64,000 bases of DNA from Legionella wadsworthii DSM 21896 = ATCC 33877 (GCF_000701265.1 NZ_KL370759.1:353755-417754); one strand, 5' to 3'. Counted from the first letter of the stretch, positions 6,989 through 16,887 are shown. Notes: generated from the sequence alone by a model not told the origin. Numbers and translations are program-made.

Positions 6989-8283
6989 ACTGCAATCGGT
7001 TCTTGTCTTATTTTAGCCAATAAATCATGGGCATTGTTCAAACTAATTCTTTTGTGCAAGTCTAACCATTTCTGTAAATGCTCTTTTAGAACTGGCATTT
7101 CATTTTCATTGGCACCGGCAGCCAACAGCAGATTGTCGATATGTAGTTTCATGTGGCCTTGAATGATGCCCTCGGTACATAATGCTTTAATTGCACCTAA
7201 ATTTTGAACCAGGCCTACAGCGGCAATCACTTGAGCCAATTGATTTGCTGAAGAGATATTCATCATTCGTAAGCACATTTTAGCGGTAGGGTGCAATGAG
7301 GTCACACCACCAATAGTTCCTACTATAATAGGCGCGGTGAGTTGTCCTGTAAGAATCCCATCCTGGTAACGCCACCGTGTAATTGCTTGATATTGTCCAT
7401 TTCGCGCAGCATAGGCATGCACTCCTGCTTCTACAGCCCGCCAATCATTTCCCGTAGCGATTAAAACAGGATCGATGCCATTCATCACGCCTTTATTATG
7501 CGTTGCGGCTCGATAAGGATCCATTTCCGCAAAAAGTGAGGCCTCTTGCAGTTTTTGCCCTAGTATTGGATCAATGGTATGAATTGTCACTTGAGCTGTT
7601 GTTAATTTTTGATCATTCAAATTGGATAAAATGCACATAGTGACTTCTTCACCAGTCAACTGCTCAATAGGCGTTTTCAAGTATTCAAGAACTTGATTAA
7701 TAATATTTGCTCCCATGGCATCACAGCTGTTCATGGTTAAATGAATCACAGCCATGTCGCAACCGTCTGTTCTTTTAAGCTGCCGTAATTGCAAATCCAT
7801 AACACCGCCGCCGCGTTTCACCATATTATCAGCTACATCTTTATTGGCTTTGTTAATCAAGTAAGAACGATTTTCATGAAAAATTTGGGAAAACCTGGAG
7901 AAATCTTTCACCTTGGCTAATTGAATTTGGCCCAAAATGCATTCACCCTCGACCCAGGCTTTAATTTCACCACATTGTCTGATCCATTTAGCAGATTTTG
8001 AAAGCGCAGCAATAATGGATGTCTCTTCCACAGCCATAGGGATAACATAGTCTTGGCCATTTACATTGAAATTCGTTGCGACACCTAAGGGAAGCTGGAA
8101 ATAACCAATAACATTTTCAATAAGTTTATCAGCTAAATTCAAATCTTTAATACCGCCACTTTTAAGAAAGTCCGTGTCTTCAGATGTTATCGCTCCTAAG
8201 GCCAACAAACGCTTAAAACGTTCTTCCCGAGAGAGTTTAGAAAATCCGCGGAATAGCTCTTCAGTGTTAGAAGATAAAGGCAT
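6985..8283 (-). CDS. mvaA: Hydroxymethylglutaryl-CoA reductase, class II
   Basis: 432 residues, the usual size of bacterial class II enzymes. It reduces HMG-CoA to mevalonate, the committing step of the mevalonate pathway. Visible catalytic features are E56 in ENVIGYFQLP, K264 in THNKG, D280 in GNDWRAVEAG and H377 in GHMKLH. It is followed directly by the GHMP kinase with a four-base overlap. Most gammaproteobacteria use the MEP route; the mevalonate pathway is known in Legionella and Coxiella. The ATG is preceded by AAGGAG on the minus strand. Confidence 0.95.
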   Translation of the reverse strand: MPLSSNTEELFRGFSKLSREERFKRLLALGAITSEDTDFLKSGGIKDLNLADKLIENVIGYFQLPLGVATNFNVNGQDYVIPMAVEETSIIAALSKSAKWIRQCGEIKAWVEGECILGQIQLAKVKDFSRFSQIFHENRSYLINKANKDVADNMVKRGGGVMDLQLRQLKRTDGCDMAVIHLTMNSCDAMGANIINQVLEYLKTPIEQLTGEEVTMCILSNLNDQKLTTAQVTIHTIDPILGQKLQEASLFAEMDPYRAATHNKGVMNGIDPVLIATGNDWRAVEAGVHAYAARNGQYQAITRWRYQDGILTGQLTAPIIVGTIGGVTSLHPTAKMCLRMMNISSANQLAQVIAAVGLVQNLGAIKALCTEGIIQGHMKLHIDNLLLAAGANENEMPVLKEHLQKWLDLHKRISLNNAHDLLAKIRQEPIAV

Positions 8284-8653
8284 GCTTTCTCCTTAGGATA
8301 GCCGGAATGAACGCAAGTTTTGTAATGCCATGTTCGCGTTGTTCTAATTGGCTGTAATTTTCTTGCATACCCGATTTTAGTTTCTTGAAAAAAATGATTG
8401 CAATTTTATCATAAAACAGAACAGCAAACTACCCGCAAATGATTTTGTTATATTGTTATCCTGCGTCGTTTCAGTGCACATCTATAATCTAGATTCCCAT
8501 AATTCTAATTATTAAAGAGAAATCATTGTGTTCTCAAAAAAATCAATTGAAATTAAATATGTTCAATGCATTGTTTTTAATCTAATTTTTCTAGCATTTA
8601 TTTGGCATAAAGTGTAAATTAAGCTCATTTGATTTCATTTGTTAGGAGCTGTT
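8284..8653. other. Divergent intergenic region between mvaA and the gene at 8654
   Basis: About 370 bases with no gene. It must carry promoters for both flanking, divergent genes. I looked for PmrA (TTAAT repeats 11 apart) and CpxR (GTAAA-N6-GTAAA) sites and found no convincing match. An AGGAG-type ribosome binding site (8643-8647) marks the right end. Confidence 0.5.
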
Positions 8654-9691
8654 ATGGGTAAAAGATCATCTAAGGAAAGAGCTGCTTTTGAATCTGCTAA
8701 AAGCCAGAGAGAATTATGTATTCAGAAATTGAAAAAATGTCAATCTGAAACCGAATTCCGAGAAATTCTAAAAAAGTATGAAGATAAAAAGAGAAAAAGC
8801 CCTTTACCTTCTGATTTAACCACTTACCATAGCCAAGCTCTAAGGGAGCTAGATGCACAGATAAAGAAAATAACTGAAGAATTAAACGCACGCTTTTCTC
8901 CAGTTATTCCATTAATACCCACCCACGAAGAGCAAGAGGGAAGGGTGATTGGAAAACATACTACTGCTGCAACCTTACCAGTGGAATTCATTGAGGAAGA
9001 CAATACTCTTGATGCAAATAAGGATATTGAAACCCAAGTTGAATCGCGACAAGAAACAAAAAAAACGCTTCCCAATCCATTAAAAGGGTCTCGATTACAG
9101 AACCAAGACAAGAGGCCAAAAAATGTGCATTTTCAAATAGAACAAACATCTGAAGAATCTACAAAAAATTTTACTGGTTCCCTCACTACAGAAAGTCTTG
9201 GTTCTGCCAAAAAATTGACAGGGAGAGAAAAACGAAAAATTAAAGCCCAACTCTCTGATGTTGAAGCAAATTTAAAAATTATCTATACCAAACAGTTGCA
9301 GTATGAAGCAAAAGCTAAGGAAAATCGTAAAAAGAAGAAAGGACTGGAAGAGACAAAATACAATCAAGCTGCAGTAGCTGCAAATAGTATTCACCAACAG
9401 ATATCTGGACTGATGAATCAATATCTTCTTGATGGTGATTTAAAGTCTTTTCAGGAGAGAAGTACCTCTATCCTTGATGAAAAAAATCGGCATGTACAAA
9501 CATTACGTGCCCATCGAGGTTGGTGGGAAGAATTTCTGGATAACTTTGTTAAGCTCATTAATTCCGGATTTGCCCGGATGAGCTCTTCAATCCGTGTAAG
9601 CGAGCTCTCCATGTTTAAGCCGGTAGCGGATGGGGGTAAAAAAGTAAATGGTTTAATACACTCAATTAGTAGCTTAACGCCCATTGTCTAA
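8654..9691 (+). CDS. Charged coiled-coil protein, candidate Dot/Icm effector
   Basis: 345 residues from an ATG with GGAG six bases upstream; a TTG 15 bases earlier is less likely. There is no signal peptide or membrane segment. It is rich in Lys, Glu and Gln, with helical segments near 10-75 and 195-285, separated by a low-complexity linker. The C-terminal part has LRAHRGWWEEFLDNF followed by a Ser-rich tail. Comparable HRG-W-F-L patterns after a coiled coil occur in many Legionella effectors, but I cannot name a homologue. It stands alone between mvaA and the mla operon and has its own terminator. Function unknown; secretion is inference. Confidence 0.65.
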   Translation: MGKRSSKERAAFESAKSQRELCIQKLKKCQSETEFREILKKYEDKKRKSPLPSDLTTYHSQALRELDAQIKKITEELNARFSPVIPLIPTHEEQEGRVIGKHTTAATLPVEFIEEDNTLDANKDIETQVESRQETKKTLPNPLKGSRLQNQDKRPKNVHFQIEQTSEESTKNFTGSLTTESLGSAKKLTGREKRKIKAQLSDVEANLKIIYTKQLQYEAKAKENRKKKKGLEETKYNQAAVAANSIHQQISGLMNQYLLDGDLKSFQERSTSILDEKNRHVQTLRAHRGWWEEFLDNFVKLINSGFARMSSSIRVSELSMFKPVADGGKKVNGLIHSISSLTPIV

Positions 9692-9703
9692 AGAACATAC
9701 CAA

Positions 9704-9746
9704 AAAAATAGTCTGGGCTTTACTTAAATTTACCTGGACTATTTTT
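9704..9746 (+). terminator. Rho-independent terminator after the 8654 gene
   Basis: AAAAATAGTC (9704-9713) pairs perfectly with GACTATTTTT (9737-9746), extended by four more pairs including two G-T wobbles. The loop is 15 bases and the 3' arm ends in five T. The A-run on the other side would also serve minus-strand transcription, but no minus-strand gene ends here. Confidence 0.75.
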
Positions 9747-9771
9747 AACCCTATCCGAATATCTTGTACTT

Positions 9772-10959
9772 GTGATACCATCTTCTATTATTTCTGCTCT
9801 AACAGAAAATTTATTTCCAATTGATATGACTATGGCACAAAACAGCGCGCAAATCTCTTTCGATAAGGAACTTGCTAGGTTTCACTGCACAGGTGCTTGG
9901 TCTGTTTTACGAATTGAGGACTTATTAGTCCGTTTCCCACAGATTCAATTCCCTGAAAATCAACAAATAATCATTAGTGGTGAGGGAATTATTCAGTTTG
10001 ATAGTGCAGGGGCTCTTGCATTAATTCGATGCATGGAAATTTTGAAACAGCATAAAAATCAGATTGAATTGAGGGATTTTTCAGAAAACCAGAAGCACCT
10101 GATTGAATTGATCCAATCAAAAAAAGACATTCTGGATTATCAGATTCCCTCCCCACATAAACAAAATATTTTATACCAATTAGGAAGAGAATCTGAGATC
10201 AAATTTCGCCAAGTAGATGGGTTTCTATATCTAGTAGGTGATTTGACGACCAAGTTGTGGGAGGCTATGAGTAATTGGAGACGCTTCCAAATACCAAGCA
10301 TTATGGCGAATATTCATTCGACAGGGATCACCGCTTTACCTATTCTTGCCCTGCTTTCTTTTTTAATTGGTGTGGTTTTGGCATATCAAATGGGATTACA
10401 ATTACAAACCTATGGAGCAAACAGCTTCATTGCTTATTTATCCGGTATGGCTATTTTTCGTGAGTTTTCTCCACTCATTACTGCAATTATTGTTGCTGGA
10501 CGAACGAGTTCCGCATTCACTGCACAAATCGGAAGTATGAAGCTCAATGAAGAAATCGATGCACTGTTAACCATGGGGCTTTCTCCTACTGAACTATTAG
10601 TTCTTCCTAAAGTAATAGGGTTAATGATTGCTTTCCCTTTATTGATTTTTTGGTCTGATGTTTTTAGTATTTTAGGTGCTATGTTCATGGCCAATAACAT
10701 GCTGGGAATAAGTTTTATTGATTTTTTGCAGCGCTTAAGAGACTCTGTGGGACTGTCCCAGTTAAACCTAGGCCTATATAAAGCACCGGCATTTGCATTG
10801 TTAATAGCTTTGGTAGGTTGTTTTCAAGGATTTAGAGTTGAGTCTGGAACCGAAAAAAATATTGGCAGTCAAACGACCAAAAGCGTGGTACAGGCATTGT
10901 TTCTGATTATCATTGCGGACGCAATATACTCCGTTATTTATAGCCGGATGCATTTATAG
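9772..10959 (+). CDS. mlaE: MlaE-type lipid ABC transporter permease with N-terminal STAS-like domain
   Basis: A 395-residue inner-membrane permease of the MlaE family. MlaE/MlaF/MlaD complexes move phospholipids between the inner and outer membranes. The first 120 residues or so form a STAS-like domain (FDSAGALALIRCME). The MlaE domain follows, with several membrane helices and the conserved FREFSPLITAIIVAGRTSSAFTAQ block near 235-258. The listed start is GTG with no clear ribosome binding site; an ATG at 9826 (residue 19) is an alternative. It directly abuts the ATPase gene. The STAS-MlaE fusion differs from the E. coli arrangement, where MlaB is separate, but is common in other proteobacteria. 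Confidence 0.9.
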   Translation: MIPSSIISALTENLFPIDMTMAQNSAQISFDKELARFHCTGAWSVLRIEDLLVRFPQIQFPENQQIIISGEGIIQFDSAGALALIRCMEILKQHKNQIELRDFSENQKHLIELIQSKKDILDYQIPSPHKQNILYQLGRESEIKFRQVDGFLYLVGDLTTKLWEAMSNWRRFQIPSIMANIHSTGITALPILALLSFLIGVVLAYQMGLQLQTYGANSFIAYLSGMAIFREFSPLITAIIVAGRTSSAFTAQIGSMKLNEEIDALLTMGLSPTELLVLPKVIGLMIAFPLLIFWSDVFSILGAMFMANNMLGISFIDFLQRLRDSVGLSQLNLGLYKAPAFALLIALVGCFQGFRVESGTEKNIGSQTTKSVVQALFLIIIADAIYSVIYSRMHL

Positions 10960-11697
10960 ATGAGTGAACCCATTATTGAAATTAAGGGATTAAAAAACCA
11001 GTTGGGAGGTCAATGGGTACATTCTGATGTGAACCTGAGCGTTGAAAAAGGAGAAATTTTAGCCATTATTGGTGGTTCTGGAAGCGGTAAAACGACAATA
11101 TTAAGAAGTTTACTGATGTTGCTCAAGCCAACGGCTGGAGAAATCAAAATATTTGGCCAAGATATTAGTACTCTTAATGTAGAAGAGTCTTTTTTACTTA
11201 GGCGTCGTTGGGGAATGCTATTTCAACACAGTGCATTATTTTCCTCTATGAATGTAGTGGAAAACATCATGTTCCCTATGAGAGAATTTACTAACCTTGA
11301 TCACGATTTTATGTATGAATTGGCCCTACTTAAAATCGCTTTAGTGGGTTTGCCTAAGGAAGCTGCAGGTAAATTACCTTCAGAATTAAGCGGAGGAATG
11401 CAAAGAAGGGCTGCTGCAGCACGCGCTATTGCCATGGATCCTGAACTCTTGTTCTTGGATGAACCAACAACAGGTCTGGATCCGCTGAGTGCAAGACTTT
11501 TTGATGATCTCATCGTTTTTTTAAGAGACTCATTAAAGTTGACAATAGTCATGGTGAGCCATGATATAGAGTCCTTAAAACGAACTACAGATCGCGTAGC
11601 CTTTATCGGTGATGGCAAAATTTTAAGTGTTGAGCCAATCAGTGATTTAATGAAAAATAAGAATAAAATGATTGCAGATTATTTTAGTAAAATGTAA
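10960..11697 (+). CDS. mlaF: MlaF-type lipid ABC transporter ATP-binding protein
   Basis: 245 residues, the cytosolic ATPase paired with the preceding permease. It has Walker A GGSGSGKTT (about 38-46), signature LSGGMQRR near 146-153, Walker B LLFLDEPTTGLDP and the switch histidine in VSHD. The GGMQRR form of the signature is typical of MlaF. Its ATG follows the mlaE stop codon with no gap, so translation is coupled. It powers phospholipid movement by the MlaEFD complex. Confidence 0.95.
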   Translation: MSEPIIEIKGLKNQLGGQWVHSDVNLSVEKGEILAIIGGSGSGKTTILRSLLMLLKPTAGEIKIFGQDISTLNVEESFLLRRRWGMLFQHSALFSSMNVVENIMFPMREFTNLDHDFMYELALLKIALVGLPKEAAGKLPSELSGGMQRRAAAARAIAMDPELLFLDEPTTGLDPLSARLFDDLIVFLRDSLKLTIVMVSHDIESLKRTTDRVAFIGDGKILSVEPISDLMKNKNKMIADYFSKM

Positions 11698-11712
11698 CTG
11701 GAGACAACATCC

Positions 11713-12615
11713 TTGGAATCAAAAACCAATTACACTATCGTCGGTGTAGTCGTACTTATATTATTGGTAGGGCTTGTTGCCACAATGTTGTGGCTATCTG
11801 TTGGTTTTAATCAAAAAAAATATAATACCTATACCATTTACATGCATGAAGCAGCCTCCGGGCTGACCCAGGATGCACCCGTGAAATACAATGGGGTACA
11901 AGTAGGTTATGTCAAAGAAATTAAATTAAATCAGAGCGATCCCAGACAAGTTGAGATTTTATTGGATATTGAAGAAGGCACCCCAATTACAACAAGTACA
12001 TATGCCACTTTAAATTCTCAGGGGATAACGGGAGTGACTTATATTGGTTTAAGCGCAAGTACTTCGGATTTAACTCCTATCTTAAAGATGCCTGATGAGC
12101 CTTATCCTGTGATTCCGGCAAAACCCTCAGTATTTAATCAATTAGATAGTATTTTAAAGAAAGTATCCGAAGATGTTGGTGTAGTCAGCGATGAAGCAAA
12201 AAGAATTTTTAATGAAGAAAATGCAAAGCACATCCGTCATATTTTAGCTAATATGGATGTTTTTACCCAAGATCTTGCGAAAAATGGCAAGAATATTGAT
12301 GTTTTTATGGATAATCTCGCTAAAACAAGTCGCGATTTTCCACATATGCTTCAAGAATTACGGGTTGGTATTTCTAAATTCAATACGATGGCTGAAAGTT
12401 TGAGTAATGCAGGCAATAGCGTATCGAAAACAATGAAAACTGGAAAAAATGCAATTGACAAACTATCCGAGGAAGCGCTTCCACCTGCTGTGGTCTTATT
12501 ACGTCGACTAAATTTAATTTCTGCTAATTTGGAAAAGCTTAGTAGTGAGATTCGTCAAAACCCTGCTGTAATTATCCGTGGAGCTAAGCCACCTAAACCA
12601 GGGCCTGGAGAATAG
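11713..12615 (+). CDS. mlaD: MlaD-type MCE domain protein
   Basis: A 300-residue protein with one N-terminal membrane anchor (about residues 10-30, [19 protein letters not shown]) and a periplasmic MCE domain (about 40-125, with [18 protein letters not shown] and [11 protein letters not shown]). A helical C-terminal tail ends in a Pro/Gly segment. MCE proteins form the lipid-binding ring of Mla transporters. The start is TTG, supported by GGAG at 11700-11703 and by the typical [10 protein letters not shown] beginning; no ATG lies before the anchor. It is third in the mla operon. Confidence 0.9.
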   Translation: MESKTNYTIVGVVVLILLVGLVATMLWLSVGFNQKKYNTYTIYMHEAASGLTQDAPVKYNGVQVGYVKEIKLNQSDPRQVEILLDIEEGTPITTSTYATLNSQGITGVTYIGLSASTSDLTPILKMPDEPYPVIPAKPSVFNQLDSILKKVSEDVGVVSDEAKRIFNEENAKHIRHILANMDVFTQDLAKNGKNIDVFMDNLAKTSRDFPHMLQELRVGISKFNTMAESLSNAGNSVSKTMKTGKNAIDKLSEEALPPAVVLLRRLNLISANLEKLSSEIRQNPAVIIRGAKPPKPGPGE

Positions 12616-12617
12616 AA

Positions 12618-13232
12618 ATGAAAAAATTAACCGTGCTGATGGTTTTAGGATTATGTACTGTCATGCTAAGCGCATGTTCACCAGTAAAAATTTCTGTGAA
12701 GAACCAATATCAGTTAAGCGCATACAGTACCAAAAAAGTATCTAAAATACCCATGCCAATCACTTTGTTGGTCACTGCTCCTGATGCTGCCGCAGGGTAT
12801 CAAACCGATCAAATGCTCTACATCAAAAAACCTTTTGAACTGGAGCCCTTTGTTAAAAATGCTTGGGTAAATTCCCCCGCAGATATGCTTTATCCCTTGA
12901 TTATCCAAAGCTTACAAAGTACAAACCTCTTTAAGGCAGTTACTTCTAACGCATATACTCTGGGAGCAAATTATCGATTAGATACTCAATTATTGGCACT
13001 CCAACAGAACTTCCTGAAAAAACCGAGTGTCCTTGAGTTTTCGGTTAAAGTCGTTTTAACCCATGTCAGCGATAACAAAGTATTAGGTTCTAAAATTTTT
13101 AATCTAAAAATTCCATGCCCCAGTGATACACCTTATGGAGGTGTCATCGCAGCGAATAAAGCGACTCAGATATTTACTGGGGATTTGGCTATTTTCGTGG
13201 TCTCCCATATTGGACATGAACAGGATACATAA
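12618..13232 (+). CDS. ABC-type transport auxiliary lipoprotein (PqiC-like)
   Basis: 204 residues with a lipoprotein signal peptide ([20 protein letters not shown], modified cysteine at position 20). The mature domain resembles the auxiliary lipoproteins found beside MCE-type transporters (PqiC/DUF330 group): a [10 protein letters not shown] start, a central beta-rich domain and a conserved [11 protein letters not shown] segment. It probably sits in the outer membrane as the docking partner of the MlaEFD complex encoded upstream. Two bases separate it from the MCE gene, and a GGAG site precedes the ATG. Confidence 0.85.
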   Translation: MKKLTVLMVLGLCTVMLSACSPVKISVKNQYQLSAYSTKKVSKIPMPITLLVTAPDAAAGYQTDQMLYIKKPFELEPFVKNAWVNSPADMLYPLIIQSLQSTNLFKAVTSNAYTLGANYRLDTQLLALQQNFLKKPSVLEFSVKVVLTHVSDNKVLGSKIFNLKIPCPSDTPYGGVIAANKATQIFTGDLAIFVVSHIGHEQDT

Positions 13233-13424
13233 ATTCAGGAATTTTTTTTAAAAAAGCGAAACAAGCAAGTGATATTGTAGTTTCAATTTATGAAGCCTGA
13301 TTCCTATCGATATGGTGAATGAGTATTGTAGCCAAAAAATAAAAAGAATTGTACAATGTGCCCCCATGAACCCTGTGTGGGTATTTTAGATTTTTAATAA
13401 TAAAAAGAATGAAGGAGATTGAGG

Positions 13425-13952
13425 ATGAAAGCCGGATCATTATGTAAATTAGGTCTGCTTGTAGCGAGTGCTGTTTTAGTTGCTGCTTGTTCTAAAACAC
13501 CAGGTAGTGCTGATGGAGTTGGTGTCACTGACGGTGGAGCTAGTGCACAAGGTCTAGGGCAATTTACTCATTTTGCGGGTCAGGAACCCGGTGAGTCTTA
13601 CACTACTCAAGCACCCCATAACCAATTATATTTGTTTTCGTATGATGACAGTAACTTAGCTCCCAAATATTTACCCTCAGTCAATGCTCAGGCAGAATAC
13701 CTGAAAACACATCCTGGTGCACGTGTGTTAGTAGCAGGTCATACTGATGAGCGCGGTAGCCGTGAATATAACGTTGCTTTAGGTGAGCGTCGAGCGAATA
13801 CTGTAGCAGATATTTTACGTATGGCGGGCGTCAGCAGACAACAAGTTCGTGTGGTGAGCTATGGAAAAGAACGTCCAATTAATTTAGGGCATGATGAAGC
13901 ATCGCATGCGCAAAATCGACGCGTAGAATTTACTTATGAGGCAACAAGATGA
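13425..13952 (+). CDS. pal: Peptidoglycan-associated lipoprotein Pal
   Basis: 175 residues from the ATG at 13425, seven bases after GAAGGAG; an in-frame TTG six bases earlier is not needed. The lipobox is LVAAC. A Gly/Ser-rich linker leads to an OmpA-type peptidoglycan-binding domain, with LVAGHTDERGSREYNVALGERRA and the NRRVEF end. Pal links the outer membrane to peptidoglycan as part of Tol-Pal. In Legionella it is a major immunogenic lipoprotein. It overlaps cpoB by four bases; tolQRAB are not in the window upstream. Confidence 0.97.
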   Translation: MKAGSLCKLGLLVASAVLVAACSKTPGSADGVGVTDGGASAQGLGQFTHFAGQEPGESYTTQAPHNQLYLFSYDDSNLAPKYLPSVNAQAEYLKTHPGARVLVAGHTDERGSREYNVALGERRANTVADILRMAGVSRQQVRVVSYGKERPINLGHDEASHAQNRRVEFTYEATR

Positions 13953-14926
13953 TAAATTGCAAAAAACACATTATCGCTGCAGGTTTTATTTTAACTCTTC
14001 CTTTAGTCAGTTGGTCAGAGGCGCCTGTTGTAGATGATAGTGAAAATTTTGCAGTTTTTGAAGGCCAGCAGGCGTATGAAGCGCCTGCTTATGGCCCTAA
14101 ATACGATGAACCCCAAGTTGAAAATGGTCAATTTGACATTGCACGTAATGAAAATTATTCATTGGATAATTCTCAAACTGATGATGAGCCGGCGCTGGCT
14201 AAGGATGACCAAGCGAGTAGTTCGAGCAATATTAGCGATACAGCAAAACTCATTGATAAAATCCAAAGTTTGCAACAAGAAGTACAAGAACTACGTGGGC
14301 AATTGGAAGTCCAAGCCCATGATTTAAAATTACTACAGCAGCAGCAAGTTGCATTTTACAAAGACCTGGATGCCCGCTTAAGTGGAACCAACTCCGCAAA
14401 AACATCAGCAAACAAACCTTCACTGGATCTTTCACTTGGTTCCAAAGAATCTACATCCAAGAAATTAGCGTCCAAAGTTCCTGATGCGTCAACAAGTAAT
14501 CCTACTCCTGCAAACGTTTCAGTTCCTACGGGTTCAGCTTCAAGAATGAATCCTGCTGATGAACAAATAAGCTATTTAGCTGCTTATGAGTTAGTGAAAA
14601 ATAAAAAATATGATGATGCATTAAACGCAATGAATATATTCGTGCAAAAATATCCTAGAGGGGGTTATACTGCTAATGCCCAATATTGGATAGGTGAGCT
14701 CTATTTATTTAAGAAAGATTACTCTAAAGCGATTGAACACTTCAATGTTGTATTACAACAATTTCCCACTTCAAGTAAATCTGCTGCAAGCATGCTCAAG
14801 GTTGGCTATGCTTACGCTGAACAAGGCCAAAAACAAGAAGCTAAGAAATACCTGCAACAAGTAGAAAGAGCTTATCCTGGAACACCAACTGCTCAATTAG
14901 CTAATTCAAAATTACGTACAATATGA
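13949..14926 (+). CDS. cpoB: Tol-Pal system TPR protein CpoB/YbgF
   Basis: 325 residues, periplasmic. It has an N-terminal signal peptide (about 1-24, ending WSEA), an acidic low-complexity segment, a trimerising coiled coil (about 90-135, KIQSLQQEVQELRGQLEVQ pattern), a Ser/Thr-rich linker and three C-terminal tetratricopeptide repeats (about 205-325). CpoB coordinates peptidoglycan synthesis with outer-membrane constriction. Its ATG overlaps the pal stop (ATGA). It is somewhat longer than the E. coli protein because of the extended acidic and linker regions. Confidence 0.93.
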   Translation: MINCKKHIIAAGFILTLPLVSWSEAPVVDDSENFAVFEGQQAYEAPAYGPKYDEPQVENGQFDIARNENYSLDNSQTDDEPALAKDDQASSSSNISDTAKLIDKIQSLQQEVQELRGQLEVQAHDLKLLQQQQVAFYKDLDARLSGTNSAKTSANKPSLDLSLGSKESTSKKLASKVPDASTSNPTPANVSVPTGSASRMNPADEQISYLAAYELVKNKKYDDALNAMNIFVQKYPRGGYTANAQYWIGELYLFKKDYSKAIEHFNVVLQQFPTSSKSAASMLKVGYAYAEQGQKQEAKKYLQQVERAYPGTPTAQLANSKLRTI

Positions 14927-15068
14927 ACTAAAATTAATATGCAATGACATTAAAGATACTCTGGTGCTTTGCATGAGCTTCCAGAATGAATTGTTACAGT
15001 TGCAGATTTGCTGCATAGGTCAAAATACTCAGACAGGCTTGAAATAGTTATGTATCCAAGGAGAAATT

Positions 15069-16019
15069 ATGTATTGGCTAGCCCATGCCCCAGCTAATAT
15101 TGCTTTAATTAAATATATGGGAAAAAAGGAGGATAGCCTCAATAGTCCGGATAATCCTTCGCTATCTTATACTCTAAATGAGCTCAAGAGTACTGTGAGG
15201 TTAGAAAGATCAAGTTCAAAGAAAGATATTTGGGAGCCACTTATTATACCAGGTGGAATTGAAAACTTTGTTCTTTCTGCAGAGGGTCAAAAAAGATTTC
15301 TTGATCATCTTGCGCGCATCAAGGCTCATTTCGGTTATGAAGGTGGTTTTTTGGTGCAATCTTGTAATAATTTTCCTCATAGCAGTGGTATGGCAAGTTC
15401 CGCTTCTAGTTTTGCGGCATTAACGCGTTGTGCGGTGATCGCTTTAAGTGAATTAACCAATAAACCAATGCCTCCTGTTGATGAACAAGCACAACTAAGC
15501 CGATTAGGCTCGGGTTCTTCCTGCAGATCTTTTTATTCTCCTTGGGCTTTATGGGAGGGTGACGAAGTAAAAGAAATCGATTTGCCTTATAAAGAACTCA
15601 TTTATCAAGGTGTCATTATCAGTAATAAGAAAAAAGAAGTACCTTCCAGTGAAGCACATCGACGGGTCAAAAGTAGCCCATTTTATGGAGCAAGAAGTCA
15701 AAGAGCTAAAGAGAACTTAAAGCTTTTAATCGACTCCTTAACGGTTGAAAACTGGACTCTTGCTTATCAGGTTTGCTGGCGTGAATTTCAAGACATGCAT
15801 CAATTGTTTAGCTCTTGTGAACAGCCGTTTTCCTATATGACTGAAACAGGTAACACTTTACTGCGGCAGTTAGAGAATTTTTGGGATAAAAAGGGTGATG
15901 GGCCTATAGTAACCATGGATGCTGGTCCAAACATTCATTTATTATATCGCACTGACCAAGCAGAATTGGCGCGCGAATTTAAAAGTGATTATTTAGTAGG
16001 CAATTACGATGTTCTTTGA
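15069..16019 (+). CDS. mvaD: Mevalonate diphosphate decarboxylase
   Basis: 316 residues. It converts mevalonate 5-diphosphate to isopentenyl diphosphate with ATP. Family marks are the N-terminal HAPANIALIKYMGK, SLSYTLNEL, the GHMP phosphate loop SSGMASSASSFAALT, and GPNIHLLY near the C-terminus with the preceding catalytic-type aspartate (TMDAGPN). The AAGGAG site lies seven bases before the ATG. Its last 11 bases overlap the mevalonate kinase gene. The two genes form a second mevalonate operon, about 7 kb from mvaA. Confidence 0.95.
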   Translation: MYWLAHAPANIALIKYMGKKEDSLNSPDNPSLSYTLNELKSTVRLERSSSKKDIWEPLIIPGGIENFVLSAEGQKRFLDHLARIKAHFGYEGGFLVQSCNNFPHSSGMASSASSFAALTRCAVIALSELTNKPMPPVDEQAQLSRLGSGSSCRSFYSPWALWEGDEVKEIDLPYKELIYQGVIISNKKKEVPSSEAHRRVKSSPFYGARSQRAKENLKLLIDSLTVENWTLAYQVCWREFQDMHQLFSSCEQPFSYMTETGNTLLRQLENFWDKKGDGPIVTMDAGPNIHLLYRTDQAELAREFKSDYLVGNYDVL

Positions 16020-16887
16020 TTTTGAAACCTCAACATTTGGTAAATGGATTTTAGCAGGCGAGCATGCTGTGGTCAGAGGACATCCTGCGATTGTATTTCC
16101 GATAAAAGAAAAAAAATTAACCCTGACGTATACTGCCGCTGGGTCTTCCTTAGGTGCTGATTACACGGGGAGCAGCGGTGCCGACATGCAACTGCTTTTT
16201 TGGAGCGTCCTTGAGCATGGCATGCAATTATTAGGGCGTTCTTTAAACCAGCTGGATGGTTATTTTAGCTTACACAGCACAATTCCTGTTGGTGCAGGAA
16301 TGGGTGCTTCAGCCGCACTTTGCGTGGCGATGAGTCGTTGGTTTTGTGCTCAGAAAATGATAAACCCAAATCAACGCCACGATTTTGCAAAAGAATTAGA
16401 GCATCTATTCCATGGTAAAAGCAGTGGTCTTGATGTTGCCGGAGTTGCTACAGAAGGTGGGGTTTATTTTAAATCCGGAACCATTATCCCATTACACCAA
16501 AAAATTTATCCTCATTTTTATTTATCATCATGTAAACAAATTGGAATTACATCACATTGTATTCAGCAGGTTCAAAAGTTATGGGATAAAAATCCCATTC
16601 TTGCCGAACAAATTGATTCGCAAATGATTCATGCTGTTGAAGAATCAAAAAATGCTTTGGAGCAGGGCGGAGTCAATGCCTTATCTATGTTGGCACAAGC
16701 CATTAACAAAGCTGCTGATTGTTTCTACCAGTGGAATCTTGTTAGTGAAAGTTTACAGCAGCACATGAATCGATTGCTTGCAGATGGAGCTTTAGCAGTA
16801 AAACCTACCGGTTCTGGAGTAGGAGGTTACGTTTTAAGTCTCTGGGATAAGAAACCGCCTGAATATCTTGAGCTTTTAAGGGCCTGA
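16009..16887 (+). CDS. Mevalonate kinase
   Basis: 292 residues of the GHMP kinase superfamily. The N-terminal motif is GKWILAGEHAVVRGHPAIVFP (positions about 11-31), the phosphate loop is PVGAGMGASAALCVA, and KSSGLDVAG provides the catalytic aspartate region. The C-terminal motif is PTGSGVGGYVL. GEHAVV is typical of mevalonate kinases, so phosphorylation of mevalonate is the best assignment. It is translationally coupled to mvaD by an 11-base overlap. Confidence 0.9.
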   Translation: MFFDFETSTFGKWILAGEHAVVRGHPAIVFPIKEKKLTLTYTAAGSSLGADYTGSSGADMQLLFWSVLEHGMQLLGRSLNQLDGYFSLHSTIPVGAGMGASAALCVAMSRWFCAQKMINPNQRHDFAKELEHLFHGKSSGLDVAGVATEGGVYFKSGTIIPLHQKIYPHFYLSSCKQIGITSHCIQQVQKLWDKNPILAEQIDSQMIHAVEESKNALEQGGVNALSMLAQAINKAADCFYQWNLVSESLQQHMNRLLADGALAVKPTGSGVGGYVLSLWDKKPPEYLELLRA

